This document shows positions 1 to 8,764 of a DNA stretch of 64,000 bases, piece after piece. Origin of the DNA: an uncultured Aquimarina sp. (GTDB lineage Bacteria > Bacteroidota > Bacteroidia > Flavobacteriales > Flavobacteriaceae); NCBI GenBank assembly GCA_947499005.1, contig CANMML010000002.1:173770-237769 (forward strand). The letters run 5' to 3'. The notes under the pieces are model-generated. The model saw nothing but the letters and a program-made list of their open reading frames with translations, made no database searches and was not told the origin of the DNA. Numbering within the stretch: the first letter of the stretch is position 1; every line of letters begins with the position of its first letter. The translations under genes and the position numbers were made by a program.

Positions 1-1
1 A

Positions 2-808
2 AATCAAGAGGAGCTATTAAATTTAGAATTAAATGTTTTAAATAATCAAACAGAACTTCAAAAAGCCAAACGTAGACTTGTTGATTATCAGTTTGAATTA
101 AATATTTTTCTTGGGTTTGAATCTAACAGAGAAATAAGCCTAAACACTAAAGAAGAAATTCCTTTGATCGATATAGACTTATCAAAAGCATTAGAAATGG
201 CTAAAAGTAATAGTTCTCAGTTGCTAAACCTTAAATTAGGTGCTTTAAGAGCGGAAGAACAATTGGCTAGAGCAAAAGCCAATAGACGTTTAAGCCCCAA
301 TCTAATAGCTAGTGTAGGTTTAAATAAATCAGGTAATAGATTAGACGATACATTTATAGATCCGTTGAACCAGAATCGAGTAAGTTTGAGCGTTAATGTT
401 CCTATTTTGAATTGGGGTATAGCTAAAAGAAACGTTTTGATTGCTGAAGATCAAAGTAAAATTACTAATATGGAGCAAAGTCAAACAGAACAAGAGTTTC
501 TTCAAAAAGTAAGAGGTCAAGTTATTGATTTTAATTTGCAAAAAGAATTAGTAAATAATGCTTTAAAGACTAAAGAAGTTGCTGTTAAATCATACGAATT
601 GGTCTTAGAGAGGTTTAAATATGGTAATGTAGATATTATTAAACTAAATAATTCTATTAGTGCTAAGGATAGAGCTGTAAATGGATATATTAACAGCCTT
701 AAGGAATATTGGCTAAATTATTACCGGTTAAGAAAGATTACACTTATGAATCTAGAAACAGGAGAAAAAATAATCAAAATGTTTGATCAAAAATTAGGAC
801 TTGATTAA
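2..808 (+). CDS. TolC-like outer membrane efflux protein, C-terminal part
   Basis: The frame is open from the first bases of the window, so this is the 3' part of a gene that begins upstream; about 268 residues are visible. Long amphipathic helices rich in Leu, Asn, Lys and Gln, the segment LSPNLIASVGLNKSG followed by VSLSVNVPILNWG, and a second helical hairpin ending near EYWLNYYRLRKIT are typical of the second repeat of TolC-family outer membrane factors. Such proteins form the outer membrane channel of tripartite export or efflux systems. The stop lies two bases before the next start (signal peptidase I), so the two are probably co-transcribed. The associated ABC transporter and membrane-fusion protein would be expected upstream, outside the window. 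The family is fairly clear; the substrate is unknown. Confidence 0.8.
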   Translation, partial: NQEELLNLELNVLNNQTELQKAKRRLVDYQFELNIFLGFESNREISLNTKEEIPLIDIDLSKALEMAKSNSSQLLNLKLGALRAEEQLARAKANRRLSPNLIASVGLNKSGNRLDDTFIDPLNQNRVSLSVNVPILNWGIAKRNVLIAEDQSKITNMEQSQTEQEFLQKVRGQVIDFNLQKELVNNALKTKEVAVKSYELVLERFKYGNVDIIKLNNSISAKDRAVNGYINSLKEYWLNYYRLRKITLMNLETGEKIIKMFDQKLGLD

Positions 809-810
809 AT

Positions 811-1986
811 ATGACTTATTTTAAGAAATACCCAAAGATATTAATAACTTTTTTAGGAATACCATTACTGCTGTTTTTCGTACTTATAAGGCTCTGGTGG
901 TTTGGACTTATATTAGCGACTTTAGTATTGCTCATTTTTTTAATACAAGAAATCTATGAATCTATAAATAGCATCTTTCTAAGAGAATTAGTAAAATATG
1001 GAATTACGATTTCAGGCGTGTTCTTAATAGTGATTTCGATAAGAGTATTTGTTTTTGACTTTTACAGAATTCCAACAGGTTCAATGAAAGGAACGTTATT
1101 TGAAAAAGATATTATTCTCGTCAATAAATTAGCTTATGGCCCTAAAATCCCGACAAGTTTAAAAGAGGTTCCTTGGCTTAACTTACTCACCATTTTTACA
1201 AGGCAAAGTGAAAAAACTAACACAGTAGAAGAAAAAAGGCTATCTGGTTACTCTAAGATACATCGAGGAGATGTTTTTGTTTTTGAAATTGATATTTGGA
1301 ATAATCAGATAGAAGATTTTACCGAAGAAGTTATGGTAAAGCGTTGTGTAGGCCTACCAGGAGATGATTTTTCTATTGTTGATGGAGAAATATTTAATAA
1401 TGGGAGTTCATTTTTGTCAAATAGTGAGGTTCGCGAAAGATATTCAGTTCAAATTTTGGACGTAAATGCCTTTAAATCAAAAATTGAAAACATACTAGGA
1501 AAAGAAAAAAACATAAGACAAGATGGGACAGAAAAGAACCTTCAGATCACATGTACAAAGAAACAAATGATTGAGCTTTCCCGACTTGCTTCAGTTGATA
1601 ATATTGATCTAGTAATTGACACGCCAGAAACATTTGAGTACCTACTAGCTAAGAAAGTAAATCCTAGTTGGACTTTGGATAACATGGGGCCTTTTCTTAT
1701 CCCTAAGGAAGGGCTATCCATTCCGTTAAATTATAAGACAGTAGCATTATATCGTCGTATTCTTAATCGTTACGAAGGTGTTAAGTTGAAAGTGAAAAAC
1801 GGAAAGTACTTTATAAATAGTAATGAAGTAACTGATTACACTTTTAAAAACAATTATTATTTCGCTATGGGCGACAACAGAAAAGAATCTTATGATTCTC
1901 GAGTTTATGGATTTATTCCCGAAAAAAATATTATAGCCAAGGCCAATTTGGCTTTTTCTAAAAAAAATGGTGTTAATATTCTATGA
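811..1986 (+). CDS. lepB: Signal peptidase I
   Basis: 391 aa, membrane-bound serine protease that removes signal peptides on the outer face of the inner membrane. Two or three hydrophobic helices occupy residues about 10-80. The catalytic Ser is in IPTGSMKGTL (Ser91), the general base Lys in VMVKRCVGLPGD (Lys177), and the box E motif GDNRKESYDSR starts near residue 354. A long insertion (about residues 195-335) lies between the Lys box and box E, as in many Bacteroidota LepB proteins. The ATG is two bases after the TolC-like stop. This is likely an additional, cluster-dedicated enzyme rather than the only housekeeping copy, because the next gene encodes a short peptide with an A-x-A-like site. 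That link is inference from position. Confidence 0.9.
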   Translation: MTYFKKYPKILITFLGIPLLLFFVLIRLWWFGLILATLVLLIFLIQEIYESINSIFLRELVKYGITISGVFLIVISIRVFVFDFYRIPTGSMKGTLFEKDIILVNKLAYGPKIPTSLKEVPWLNLLTIFTRQSEKTNTVEEKRLSGYSKIHRGDVFVFEIDIWNNQIEDFTEEVMVKRCVGLPGDDFSIVDGEIFNNGSSFLSNSEVRERYSVQILDVNAFKSKIENILGKEKNIRQDGTEKNLQITCTKKQMIELSRLASVDNIDLVIDTPETFEYLLAKKVNPSWTLDNMGPFLIPKEGLSIPLNYKTVALYRRILNRYEGVKLKVKNGKYFINSNEVTDYTFKNNYYFAMGDNRKESYDSRVYGFIPEKNIIAKANLAFSKKNGVNIL

Positions 1987-2105
1987 TTTAGAGTCTTACT
2001 TTTCATACAGAATTACACATGAACGATTAATAAGACTGTTTATCTATAAATATTTTTTTTTAATTATAAAAAAATGATATTAAGCTTTAATTTAATTTTT
2101 TTATT

Positions 2106-2357
2106 ATGAAAAAACGTCTTTTCAAAAAAGTAGCTTTAGGAGTATCAAGTCTACTCTTTGCTGGAGCATTATTTTTTAATGCCTCTTTGGTGAAAAATGA
2201 ATTAGGGGATTCAGTATTAACTTTATCGTCTTTGAAAGTAGCTTTAGCACAAGATAATGATTCTGAATCATGCCAAGCATGTGAAAATGATGGTGGCACT
2301 TGTAAGTATTGTTGGAATGGACAAGCTTACGTTATTTGTTGTGAATTTGCTACTTAG
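2106..2357 (+). CDS. NVEALA-like Cys-rich secreted peptide precursor
   Basis: 83 aa. A basic start (MKKRLFKK) leads into a hydrophobic helix (about residues 9-28), then about 20 residues ending in LKVALAQ near residues 43-49, then a short tail with six Cys in the pattern CxxC, CxxC, CC. This is the layout of the Bacteroidota NVEALA peptides: long leader, VALA-type motif, Cys-rich mature part. The motif lies far downstream of the helix, which is unusual for an ordinary signal peptide. It is preceded by about 120 bases of very AT-rich DNA, so it may have its own promoter. A TolC-like protein and a signal peptidase lie upstream and a six-bladed propeller lipoprotein downstream, a neighbourhood often seen for this family. 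The mature function is unknown. Confidence 0.7.
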   Translation: MKKRLFKKVALGVSSLLFAGALFFNASLVKNELGDSVLTLSSLKVALAQDNDSESCQACENDGGTCKYCWNGQAYVICCEFAT

Positions 2358-2439
2358 AATAATATGGAAAAAATATACCATATATTATTTTTATATGGTA
2401 TATTTTGTTTCAAAGACATTCAATTTAAAATTAATTATA

Positions 2440-3609
2440 TTGGAAACAAAAAAAATATTTTTCTCAATAATTTTACTTTTTGCACTGTTTTCTTGTCAAA
2501 AGAAACAAAAATCATCAGTAAAGATAATCGAAATACCAAAATTTCAGAATAAGAAATCTGATGAAGCAGAGACTATTATAGATTCTACCTTTGTAATTCC
2601 TTTAAAAATATCAAATAAAGTTGTTCTAAGCCATATTGAAAAAGTAGAGTTATACAATGACAATATTTATGTTTTAGATTCTAGAGGTGCTAAAGGAGTC
2701 TTTCAATTTGACATGAATGGAAAATTTGTCCGTCAAATAGGGAGTAGAGGGAAAGGGCCAAAGCAATACATAATACCAACTTCATTTGTTCTAGATAAGA
2801 AAAAGAATAATATAATGATTCATGATACTGCAAGAAATTCTTTGCTTGTATATAATCTTGAAAATTATGATTTTGCAGAAAGTATTAAACTGGATGTAGA
2901 GCTTAGTGATTTTGAAATCATGAACGATGGCTTTGTTGCTTCAATACACAATATACCTCAAAAAAAGGATAAAGAAAGGAAATTTTCTTTGTCTTATTTA
3001 GATGAGAAAGGTCATATTATTTCTAATAATTTACAAGCAAAACATAAAATAGGTAATTTACATTCTACAACTTGTCTTTCAGGAACATTAAATAATTATT
3101 ATTTCCACGAACCTCATTCTAATCTCATCTACAAGATAGTCGAAATTGAAAACAAATTAGAGGTCGACTTAGCTTTTGAAGTTAAATTTGAAGATAAAGG
3201 AATTCCTAAATCAATGTTCGAGAATTCAAAAAAGATTAAAGATGTTATAGGTTTTTTTCAAGAAATAAATGACAAGAGATATGCAAATGTCAGGTATGCT
3301 GTTGTTCACAATGAAAAGATTACACTACCTGTTAGAATTGGTAATGACTTAAGTTTATATATATATTCTGTAAAAACAGGAAATCTATACAATCTAGATA
3401 ATCATGTAGGAATTGGGTATGTGGAATTATTGAAAACATCTCAAAATGTAGGTTTTTATAAAGATTTTCAAATAAGTTATACTCAACCTGATTGGTTAAA
3501 GGAAATTCAAAAAAGTGTGAAATCAAAAAAAGCAATTGAGTTGATAAATAGTTTAAATATAAATGACAATCCCATTTTGGTTTTCTCTAGGTATAAAAAT
3601 AGTATCTGA
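2440..3609 (+). CDS. Six-bladed beta-propeller lipoprotein
   Basis: About 389 aa from the TTG at 2440, chosen because it gives a compact lipoprotein signal (METKKIFFSIILLFALFSC, Cys at residue 19). An in-frame ATG at 2395 would add 15 residues before it. The mature protein has propeller-blade repeats such as NIYVLDSRGAKGVFQFDMNGKFVRQIGSRGKGPKQY and ends with the NPILVFSRYK-type strand common in the Bacteroidota six-bladed propeller family. It is probably anchored to the outer membrane or periplasmic face. Family members often sit next to NVEALA peptides, as here, but their biochemical role is not established. The stop is one base before the next ATG. Confidence 0.75.
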   Translation: METKKIFFSIILLFALFSCQKKQKSSVKIIEIPKFQNKKSDEAETIIDSTFVIPLKISNKVVLSHIEKVELYNDNIYVLDSRGAKGVFQFDMNGKFVRQIGSRGKGPKQYIIPTSFVLDKKKNNIMIHDTARNSLLVYNLENYDFAESIKLDVELSDFEIMNDGFVASIHNIPQKKDKERKFSLSYLDEKGHIISNNLQAKHKIGNLHSTTCLSGTLNNYYFHEPHSNLIYKIVEIENKLEVDLAFEVKFEDKGIPKSMFENSKKIKDVIGFFQEINDKRYANVRYAVVHNEKITLPVRIGNDLSLYIYSVKTGNLYNLDNHVGIGYVELLKTSQNVGFYKDFQISYTQPDWLKEIQKSVKSKKAIELINSLNINDNPILVFSRYKNSI

Positions 3610-3610
3610 A

Positions 3611-4084
3611 ATGAAATTTGTCTTTTTTTTCAAAATTATAGCATTACTTTTTTTGTTTGAGGGGTGTAAAGAACAATGCACAGATGATTCTTTTTTAGAA
3701 GAAGGAGAGATTGAAATACCTTACTCAAATTTAAAAAACAGCAATAGTTCGAGAAAAATTAAAATTGAAATAGCAGATAATGATTACAGGAGAAGATTAG
3801 GCTTAAAAGGCAAAGAATGCCTATCTAAAGACAATGGATTACTTTTTATTTATGATTTCGAAAAAAGTCATTCGTTTTGGATGAAGGATACAAAGATCCC
3901 ATTAGATTTAATATTTATTGACCAGAATTTTAAAATAGTTTATATGATATTAAATGCAAAACCTTTGTCAACTAAAGGACTAATTTCTCCTAACAAAGCT
4001 AAATATGTGTTAGAAGTAAATTCAGGTATTATAAAAGAGCTTGGAATTAAAAAAAATGATAGTGTACACATAAGCTATTATTAG
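3611..4084 (+). CDS. DUF192 family lipoprotein
   Basis: About 157 aa using the ATG at 3611, because the sequence then starts with a clean lipoprotein signal (MKFVFFFKIIALLFLFEGC). The mature part matches the DUF192 pattern: a strand with RRLGLKGKE, then GLLFIYDFEKSHSFWMKDTKIPLDLIFID, then PNKAKYVLEVNSG near the end. DUF192 proteins are small beta-barrel-like secreted or periplasmic proteins of unknown biochemical role, found widely in bacteria and archaea. An in-frame upstream extension to 3563 overlaps the propeller gene and is not needed. The gene follows the propeller lipoprotein by one base and is probably in the same transcript. Confidence 0.75.
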   Translation: MKFVFFFKIIALLFLFEGCKEQCTDDSFLEEGEIEIPYSNLKNSNSSRKIKIEIADNDYRRRLGLKGKECLSKDNGLLFIYDFEKSHSFWMKDTKIPLDLIFIDQNFKIVYMILNAKPLSTKGLISPNKAKYVLEVNSGIIKELGIKKNDSVHISYY

Positions 4085-4284
4085 TCTGAGTTTGTTAAAT
4101 GAAGGCGCCTAAATTAGTCAATATAAATGCAGTTATTCTGTTGGGAGTTTGAGTCAGTTACTAATGGATTTATTGTAAATATTCACAACAGAAGGCAAGG
4201 CAAAAAGATAAAGAGTTCTTTCTAGCTTATCTAGGTAAGAAAGTAAAAATCTTAAAATGATTTTTCCAGCACACCAAAAACATA

Positions 4285-4445
4285 GGGAACGTATCATTTG
4301 CTAGTTGTGTAAAGAAAGTACTAGATGAAGTTTTCTTTCATGCTCCATATTCAAATACAATTTATAAAGTAAAAGACAGTACTGCTAGCTCAGTTATGAG
4401 TTAAAGTTTGAAGATAATATATTGCTCCTGCATATATCAATTTAA
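4285..4445 (+). pseudogene. Remnant of a second six-bladed propeller gene
   Basis: A short stretch reads GNVSFASCVKKVLDEVFFHA then PYSNTIYKVKDS, which resembles a propeller blade of the family encoded at 2440. It hits a stop, and the reading continues in another frame as YELKFEDNILLLHIS. A frameshift plus missing ends indicates a decayed paralogue. The rest of the 4085-4734 gap has no other open frame that I can support; it may contain more of the same decayed gene. Confidence 0.5.
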
Positions 4446-4734
4446 AAATAGTGTCTGTAAAGAATATTTGGAATTAAAAGAGGTATGTAACTATAAGAAA
4501 TACATTAACACTTGCAGTTAATATAAAGAAAGTATAGTAACATATTTTAATATTAGAATAATTATCCAATTTAAGAAGATTAGAATGAGGCAATAAATCT
4601 TGGAAGTAACACATAAACATAGTAGGATTAAATATATTCATTACATGTAAATTGCTTTAAAAAAGAGAAATAAGGATGGTAAAATCTATTGGATAATATT
4701 ATAGGTGTAGTAATATTATAATTAATACTTGTTT

Positions 4735-6561
4735 ATGAAAAAGCAGATTTTAATTTATTGTGAATATATAAGTGCCATTTTACTATTGCTTATATGCGTT
4801 TTCTTACCTGTAATAAAATTAGAGGGTGTTTATAATTCAATAGTAATTAGCAAATCAATTTTTTTGATTTGTATGTTACTCTTCTTGGGGGGTGTTGCCT
4901 CTGTGCAATATTTTCTTAAAACTGATGTTAAATTTGCTATTTCTCGGCTTGACATAGCTTTGTTAGGATTACTAATTTATATAATTTTTAATAGATATTC
5001 CATTCAAGATAATTATGTGTTCTCTATTCGCTTTGTAGAGCTTGTTAGTCTAACAGTATTATACTTATTTCTCAAAAATATAAGGAAACAATATTTTTAC
5101 TATTTGTTGATAGGCCTCCTAATATCTGGAATAGTACAAGCTGTTTATGGGAATCTTCAATTGTTAGGAGTATTTCCATCAAATAGCTCCCGTTTTAATA
5201 TTACAGGGTCTTTTTTTAACCCTGGCCCTTATTCGGGATTTCTTTCTAGCATTGGAGTTTTAGCTTTAGGAGTGTACTTTTTTAAATATCAAATACTTGA
5301 AGTTATTTTAGGAGATAAAACTAAAAACATTTTCATTAGTATTTTGAACTATACTGCAATAATTTGTTTACTAACAATAGTATTAGTGTTACCTGCTACA
5401 CAATCTAGAGCATCTTGGATTTCTTTTCTGGCAGGAGGGTTATTGATTGTTAGAGGGAAGTATAGTGATCTTAAAATAGGGATGAAATATAAGCGAATAT
5501 TTATTGCATTGTTGATAACGGTAGTATTACCTCTGGGATACTTTTTGTATGTCTTTAAAAAAGATTCTGCTAATGGAAGATTGCTAATCTGGAAGATTTG
5601 TAGCGATATGATTAATGAGCACTTTTTTTTTGGTGTAGGCTTTGATCGATTTCAAACTTTTTACATGGAAGCTCAGGCTAATTATTTTGTAAATAATTAC
5701 AATGAGGCAGCCGTTTGGTTAGCGGACAATACAAGATATGCCTTCAATGGGCTTATTCATTTTTTTATAGAACAAGGTATATTAGGAGGTGTTCTCTTGT
5801 CTATTATTGTTGTTTTTGTGTTAAAAAAGAGAAATAAGAATTCTTTGTCAATGATAAGCAAGATTGTTTTGATAAGCTTGTTCTTTTTCGGAATGACTTC
5901 ATACCCAATGCATATTTTACCGATAAAAATTGTGGTTGTAGTAATGCTTGTATGGATTTCGAATTCAGGACATTTAATTAGTATACGAATAATAAAAGCT
6001 AGTGATAAATCGTATCTTAAAAGGCTAACTATTATCGTCCCTATAGTTGCAGGAGGTATTTTTACTTGGATGTATGTGAATAAATTGACTGAGTATTTTG
6101 TGATATGGAATGAAGCTTCAAAGTCGTACAATTATTCTTTTTATAAAGAAAGTGCCATAGAATATCAAAAAGCCTCTGTATTCTTTAAAAAAAATGGTGA
6201 CTTTCAATTGCAATATGGACAAGCATTATACCATTCAGGGTATAAAGGAGAAGCTACCGTGGTTATTGAATCATCTTTAAAATATACTTCAAGTAATACA
6301 GCACATACTGTACTGGGTGATTGTTACAGATCTGACGAAAAATTTTTATTAGCTGAAATAGCTTATAAGAATGCTTATTATATGATACCATCAAGATTAT
6401 ATCCTCAATATTTGTTAGCAAAATTATATGAAGAGAGTAAACAACAACAAAAGCTAAAAGAGATAGCTCAAAAGATTGTTGCTCAAAAAGCGAAAGTAAA
6501 TTCTCCTGCGACCAATAGTATGAAAAAAGAAATGCAAGAAATTTTTTATAACTTACACTAA
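4735..6561 (+). CDS. O-antigen ligase-like polytopic membrane protein with C-terminal TPRs
   Basis: 608 aa from the ATG at 4735 (a TTG two codons upstream is less likely). About ten to twelve hydrophobic helices cover residues 1-440. The segments TQSRASWISFLAGG, NGRLLIWKICSDMI and FFFGVGFDRFQTFYMEAQANYF match the Wzy_C/O-antigen ligase fold, whose large periplasmic loop carries the conserved Arg and His residues. The last 170 residues are soluble and contain TPR-like helices (ASKSYNYSFYKESAIEYQKA, LGDCYRSDEKFLLAEIAYKNAYYM). Members act on lipid-linked glycans at the inner membrane, as ligases, polymerases or protein glycosyltransferases. TPR-fused versions are common beside NVEALA/propeller clusters in Bacteroidota, so a role in that cluster rather than LPS is possible. 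Confidence 0.75.
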   Translation: MKKQILIYCEYISAILLLLICVFLPVIKLEGVYNSIVISKSIFLICMLLFLGGVASVQYFLKTDVKFAISRLDIALLGLLIYIIFNRYSIQDNYVFSIRFVELVSLTVLYLFLKNIRKQYFYYLLIGLLISGIVQAVYGNLQLLGVFPSNSSRFNITGSFFNPGPYSGFLSSIGVLALGVYFFKYQILEVILGDKTKNIFISILNYTAIICLLTIVLVLPATQSRASWISFLAGGLLIVRGKYSDLKIGMKYKRIFIALLITVVLPLGYFLYVFKKDSANGRLLIWKICSDMINEHFFFGVGFDRFQTFYMEAQANYFVNNYNEAAVWLADNTRYAFNGLIHFFIEQGILGGVLLSIIVVFVLKKRNKNSLSMISKIVLISLFFFGMTSYPMHILPIKIVVVVMLVWISNSGHLISIRIIKASDKSYLKRLTIIVPIVAGGIFTWMYVNKLTEYFVIWNEASKSYNYSFYKESAIEYQKASVFFKKNGDFQLQYGQALYHSGYKGEATVVIESSLKYTSSNTAHTVLGDCYRSDEKFLLAEIAYKNAYYMIPSRLYPQYLLAKLYEESKQQQKLKEIAQKIVAQKAKVNSPATNSMKKEMQEIFYNLH

Positions 6562-6577
6562 TTTTAAATCCGAAGTA

Positions 6578-6620
6578 TAGAGGTCACTAGTTAAACACCT
6601 ATCTTTAGAATTAATAAATA
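6578..6620. repeat. 43-bp dispersed repeat, copy A
   Basis: This segment (starting tagaggtcacta, ending attaataaata) recurs at 63924-63966 with three substitutions by eye. It lies just after the O-antigen-ligase-like gene and before the insertion sequence. At the other site it overlaps the end of a broken effector tail. It may be the end of a mobile element, but no second end was recognised. Confidence 0.6.
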
Positions 6621-6661
6621 GGCGCATTCATAAAATAGCTTACTCCTTGTAAATACTGATA

Positions 6662-7175
6662 GGCTCCGTCTCATGGACATAGTGCTGAGAAATAAAATAG
6701 GATTGAATAGGTTGTCATGGGGTAGCCATTGAAAACAAAGGGCTGAGAATATAACTTGTTTATTATCAGTTATGACGAAAATTCGTCAGCAGTCTATAGA
6801 AAGAAATAAGTTTCTCAAAGTTGCTAAAAATTAGAACTTATAATATATTCGTTCATCATTTTAGATGAAACAAAAATTCATTGACATATTGAAATGGAAT
6901 AAAAGAGAAAAGAAGCTGTTTTAGCCCGGCTCCGTCTCATGGACATAGTTATGAGAAAAGAAATAGGATTGAATAGGCTGTTATCGTTTAGCTATTGAAA
7001 ATAAAGGGGTGAGAACGTAAGTTGTTTATTATCAGTTGTGACGAAAATTCGTTAGCAATCTAGAGAAAGAAATAATTCTCTCAAAGTTGCCAAAAAATGA
7101 AACTTATAATATATTCGTTCTTCATTTTAGATGAAATAAAAGTTCATTGACATTTTGAAATGGAATAAAAAGAAA
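6662..7175. repeat. Tandem duplicate of insertion-sequence left end
   Basis: Two similar copies of about 250 bp begin with ggctccgtctcatggacata at 6662 and 6928 (period about 266 bp). They share long blocks including atattcgttc and attcattgac. The second copy runs up to the transposase gene. The first looks like a leftover or duplicated end. No coding frame is supported in 6562-7203. Confidence 0.7.
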
Positions 7176-8712
7176 AACTAAGTGACTAACCTATATTTTC
7201 TTTCTAAATCTTACAACAAGACGTACGATTGGCTGTTAGCCTCTCTTCGTTTACTTTTTGTAACACAGGTTTTACGTCTGCTAGTTCTGGATTTTGATGC
7301 ACTTCGTTAGGAGTATGAATTTGATGCTGATAGGTAGGTTTCTTTTCATTGTGAATTCTAACAAAGTAATCAACTTCTTTTTGAATTTGAGTAGAGTGAA
7401 TCTCTCCTCTACTTCGAAGAAACTTCTTAAGCATTTTGAAGTTTCCTTCAATCATAGAATTTGAAAAATGAACTTCTTTAAGTGCTATTTTCTTATGAAT
7501 ATTAACATGGGAATTTCGAATGAAGTTTCTAACATGAATATTGTTATTTTCAGTTCCGTCATCTACGATAAGATCAAGGTTGGGGCGATCTTCTTTATCA
7601 ATGTTTAGATCAACTTTAAATTCATCTTTAATAGCTTGTCTTAGGCTGTTTAATCTACATCTAGCTCTTTTGGTTCTTTCGATGGTATAGCCAACGATTT
7701 TTCTTGAAAAGTTATCTAGCACAGAATGGACATAGAAAATCTTATTATCTGTAGTTTTAAATTCTGTAATATCCATGTGCCAAATCTCATTTGGGTGAGA
7801 TGCTTTTATAGATTCCTTTTTGCGTTTTTTCTTGTACTTCTTTCTTTTCGGTGAAATACCAAGTTTAAAGCAATATCTGTAAAAAGAAGAACGAGACATA
7901 GATAAAAAGCCTTTCTTAAAACCAAATCCCCAAATAGAGGCAATGCTCCAAGATTCAAATACTTTGCGAGACATTAAGCTTTTTAAAGTATTAATTTCTT
8001 TTTGAGAAATCTGATTTGGAAATCGCTTAGTACAATATCCTACTAATGACTTAGAACAAGAAAAAAAGCGATTGTTCTTCCAAATCTTGAATTGATGAGG
8101 AGATACTTGAAGAAACTTGCAAATGATGTCTTTATCAAAATCAATAGGTAAATTATCAACTAGATCAATAACTGTTTCACGGTTTTGAAGTATAATCTTT
8201 TTGAAATTGTCTTTATCGATAAATTCTAGGATGGTGAGATATAATCGAGCGAAAGCATAGAAGGCGTTACTCATTTGTCGTAAACGTTCATCAAGTAGCG
8301 TTTTTACTTTATCAAGATCAACTTCTACTTGAGCAGCGAATTCGCTACCAGCATAGTCTTCAGGTTTTTTATCTTCCCAACCTTTCGATGTAGATCGAGG
8401 TACAGAATTGATAAATTCAGGAGGTAATACTTGTTCTTGAATACCTAAAGCAAAAGATGTTTTTACAGAAGTATGGTAGGTGTTATATCCGCTATTCGCC
8501 ATTTAGTCAAAACGTGAGTTCGAATCGAATAACGATAAAAAACCATAAATATTTCCATTTCAATAAAAGTCAAACTTTAAAATACAGTTGTCGAATTTTC
8601 GGCAAAAATCACCAAAATCAAAATGTTTCGAGCCAAAAAAGGGTGTTGAAAATCAGTTAAATACCCCGAAAATACTGGATTTTGGTTCGACCTAATGTCA
8701 TAAGGGGGAGCT
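6928..8712 (-). mobile_element. Insertion sequence with DDE transposase
   Basis: About 1.8 kb. The left end (ggctccgtctcatggacata at 6928) and the reverse complement of the right end (agctcccccttatgacatta, ending at 8712) are imperfect inverted repeats. Between them lies one transposase gene on the minus strand. An internally deleted relative at 25712-25876 joins left-end and right-end sequence and supports the right boundary. No target-site duplication was clear. Exact ends and IS family are not certain. Confidence 0.6.
7204..8502 (-). CDS. DDE (rve-type) transposase
   Basis: 432 aa. The C-terminal half has an integrase-core fold with the expected acidic residues: the Asp in IWHMDITEFKTTDNK, the Asp in LIVDDGTENNNI and the Glu in SNSMIEGNFKMLKKFLRSRG. 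The N-terminal half is a helical region that probably binds the element ends, with a Lys-rich linker (PKRKKYKKKRKKE) before the core. The frame is intact, so the element could still be active. It resembles single-ORF transposases related to the IS3/IS481 integrase group, but I do not assign a named IS. Lys/Arg-rich composition and a Cys pair at the C-terminus (SCCKI) are visible. Confidence 0.85.
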   Translation of the reverse strand: MANSGYNTYHTSVKTSFALGIQEQVLPPEFINSVPRSTSKGWEDKKPEDYAGSEFAAQVEVDLDKVKTLLDERLRQMSNAFYAFARLYLTILEFIDKDNFKKIILQNRETVIDLVDNLPIDFDKDIICKFLQVSPHQFKIWKNNRFFSCSKSLVGYCTKRFPNQISQKEINTLKSLMSRKVFESWSIASIWGFGFKKGFLSMSRSSFYRYCFKLGISPKRKKYKKKRKKESIKASHPNEIWHMDITEFKTTDNKIFYVHSVLDNFSRKIVGYTIERTKRARCRLNSLRQAIKDEFKVDLNIDKEDRPNLDLIVDDGTENNNIHVRNFIRNSHVNIHKKIALKEVHFSNSMIEGNFKMLKKFLRSRGEIHSTQIQKEVDYFVRIHNEKKPTYQHQIHTPNEVHQNPELADVKPVLQKVNEERLTANRTSCCKI

Positions 8713-8764
8713 AGGGACCAAGTTGTATTCTTGGGGACTGATAATTTATCACAAAGGGGAACTT

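Noticed and set aside
2257..2439. The upstream extension of the propeller gene beginning at 2257
   Set aside because: It overlaps the NVEALA-like peptide gene in another frame and would bury the lipoprotein signal.
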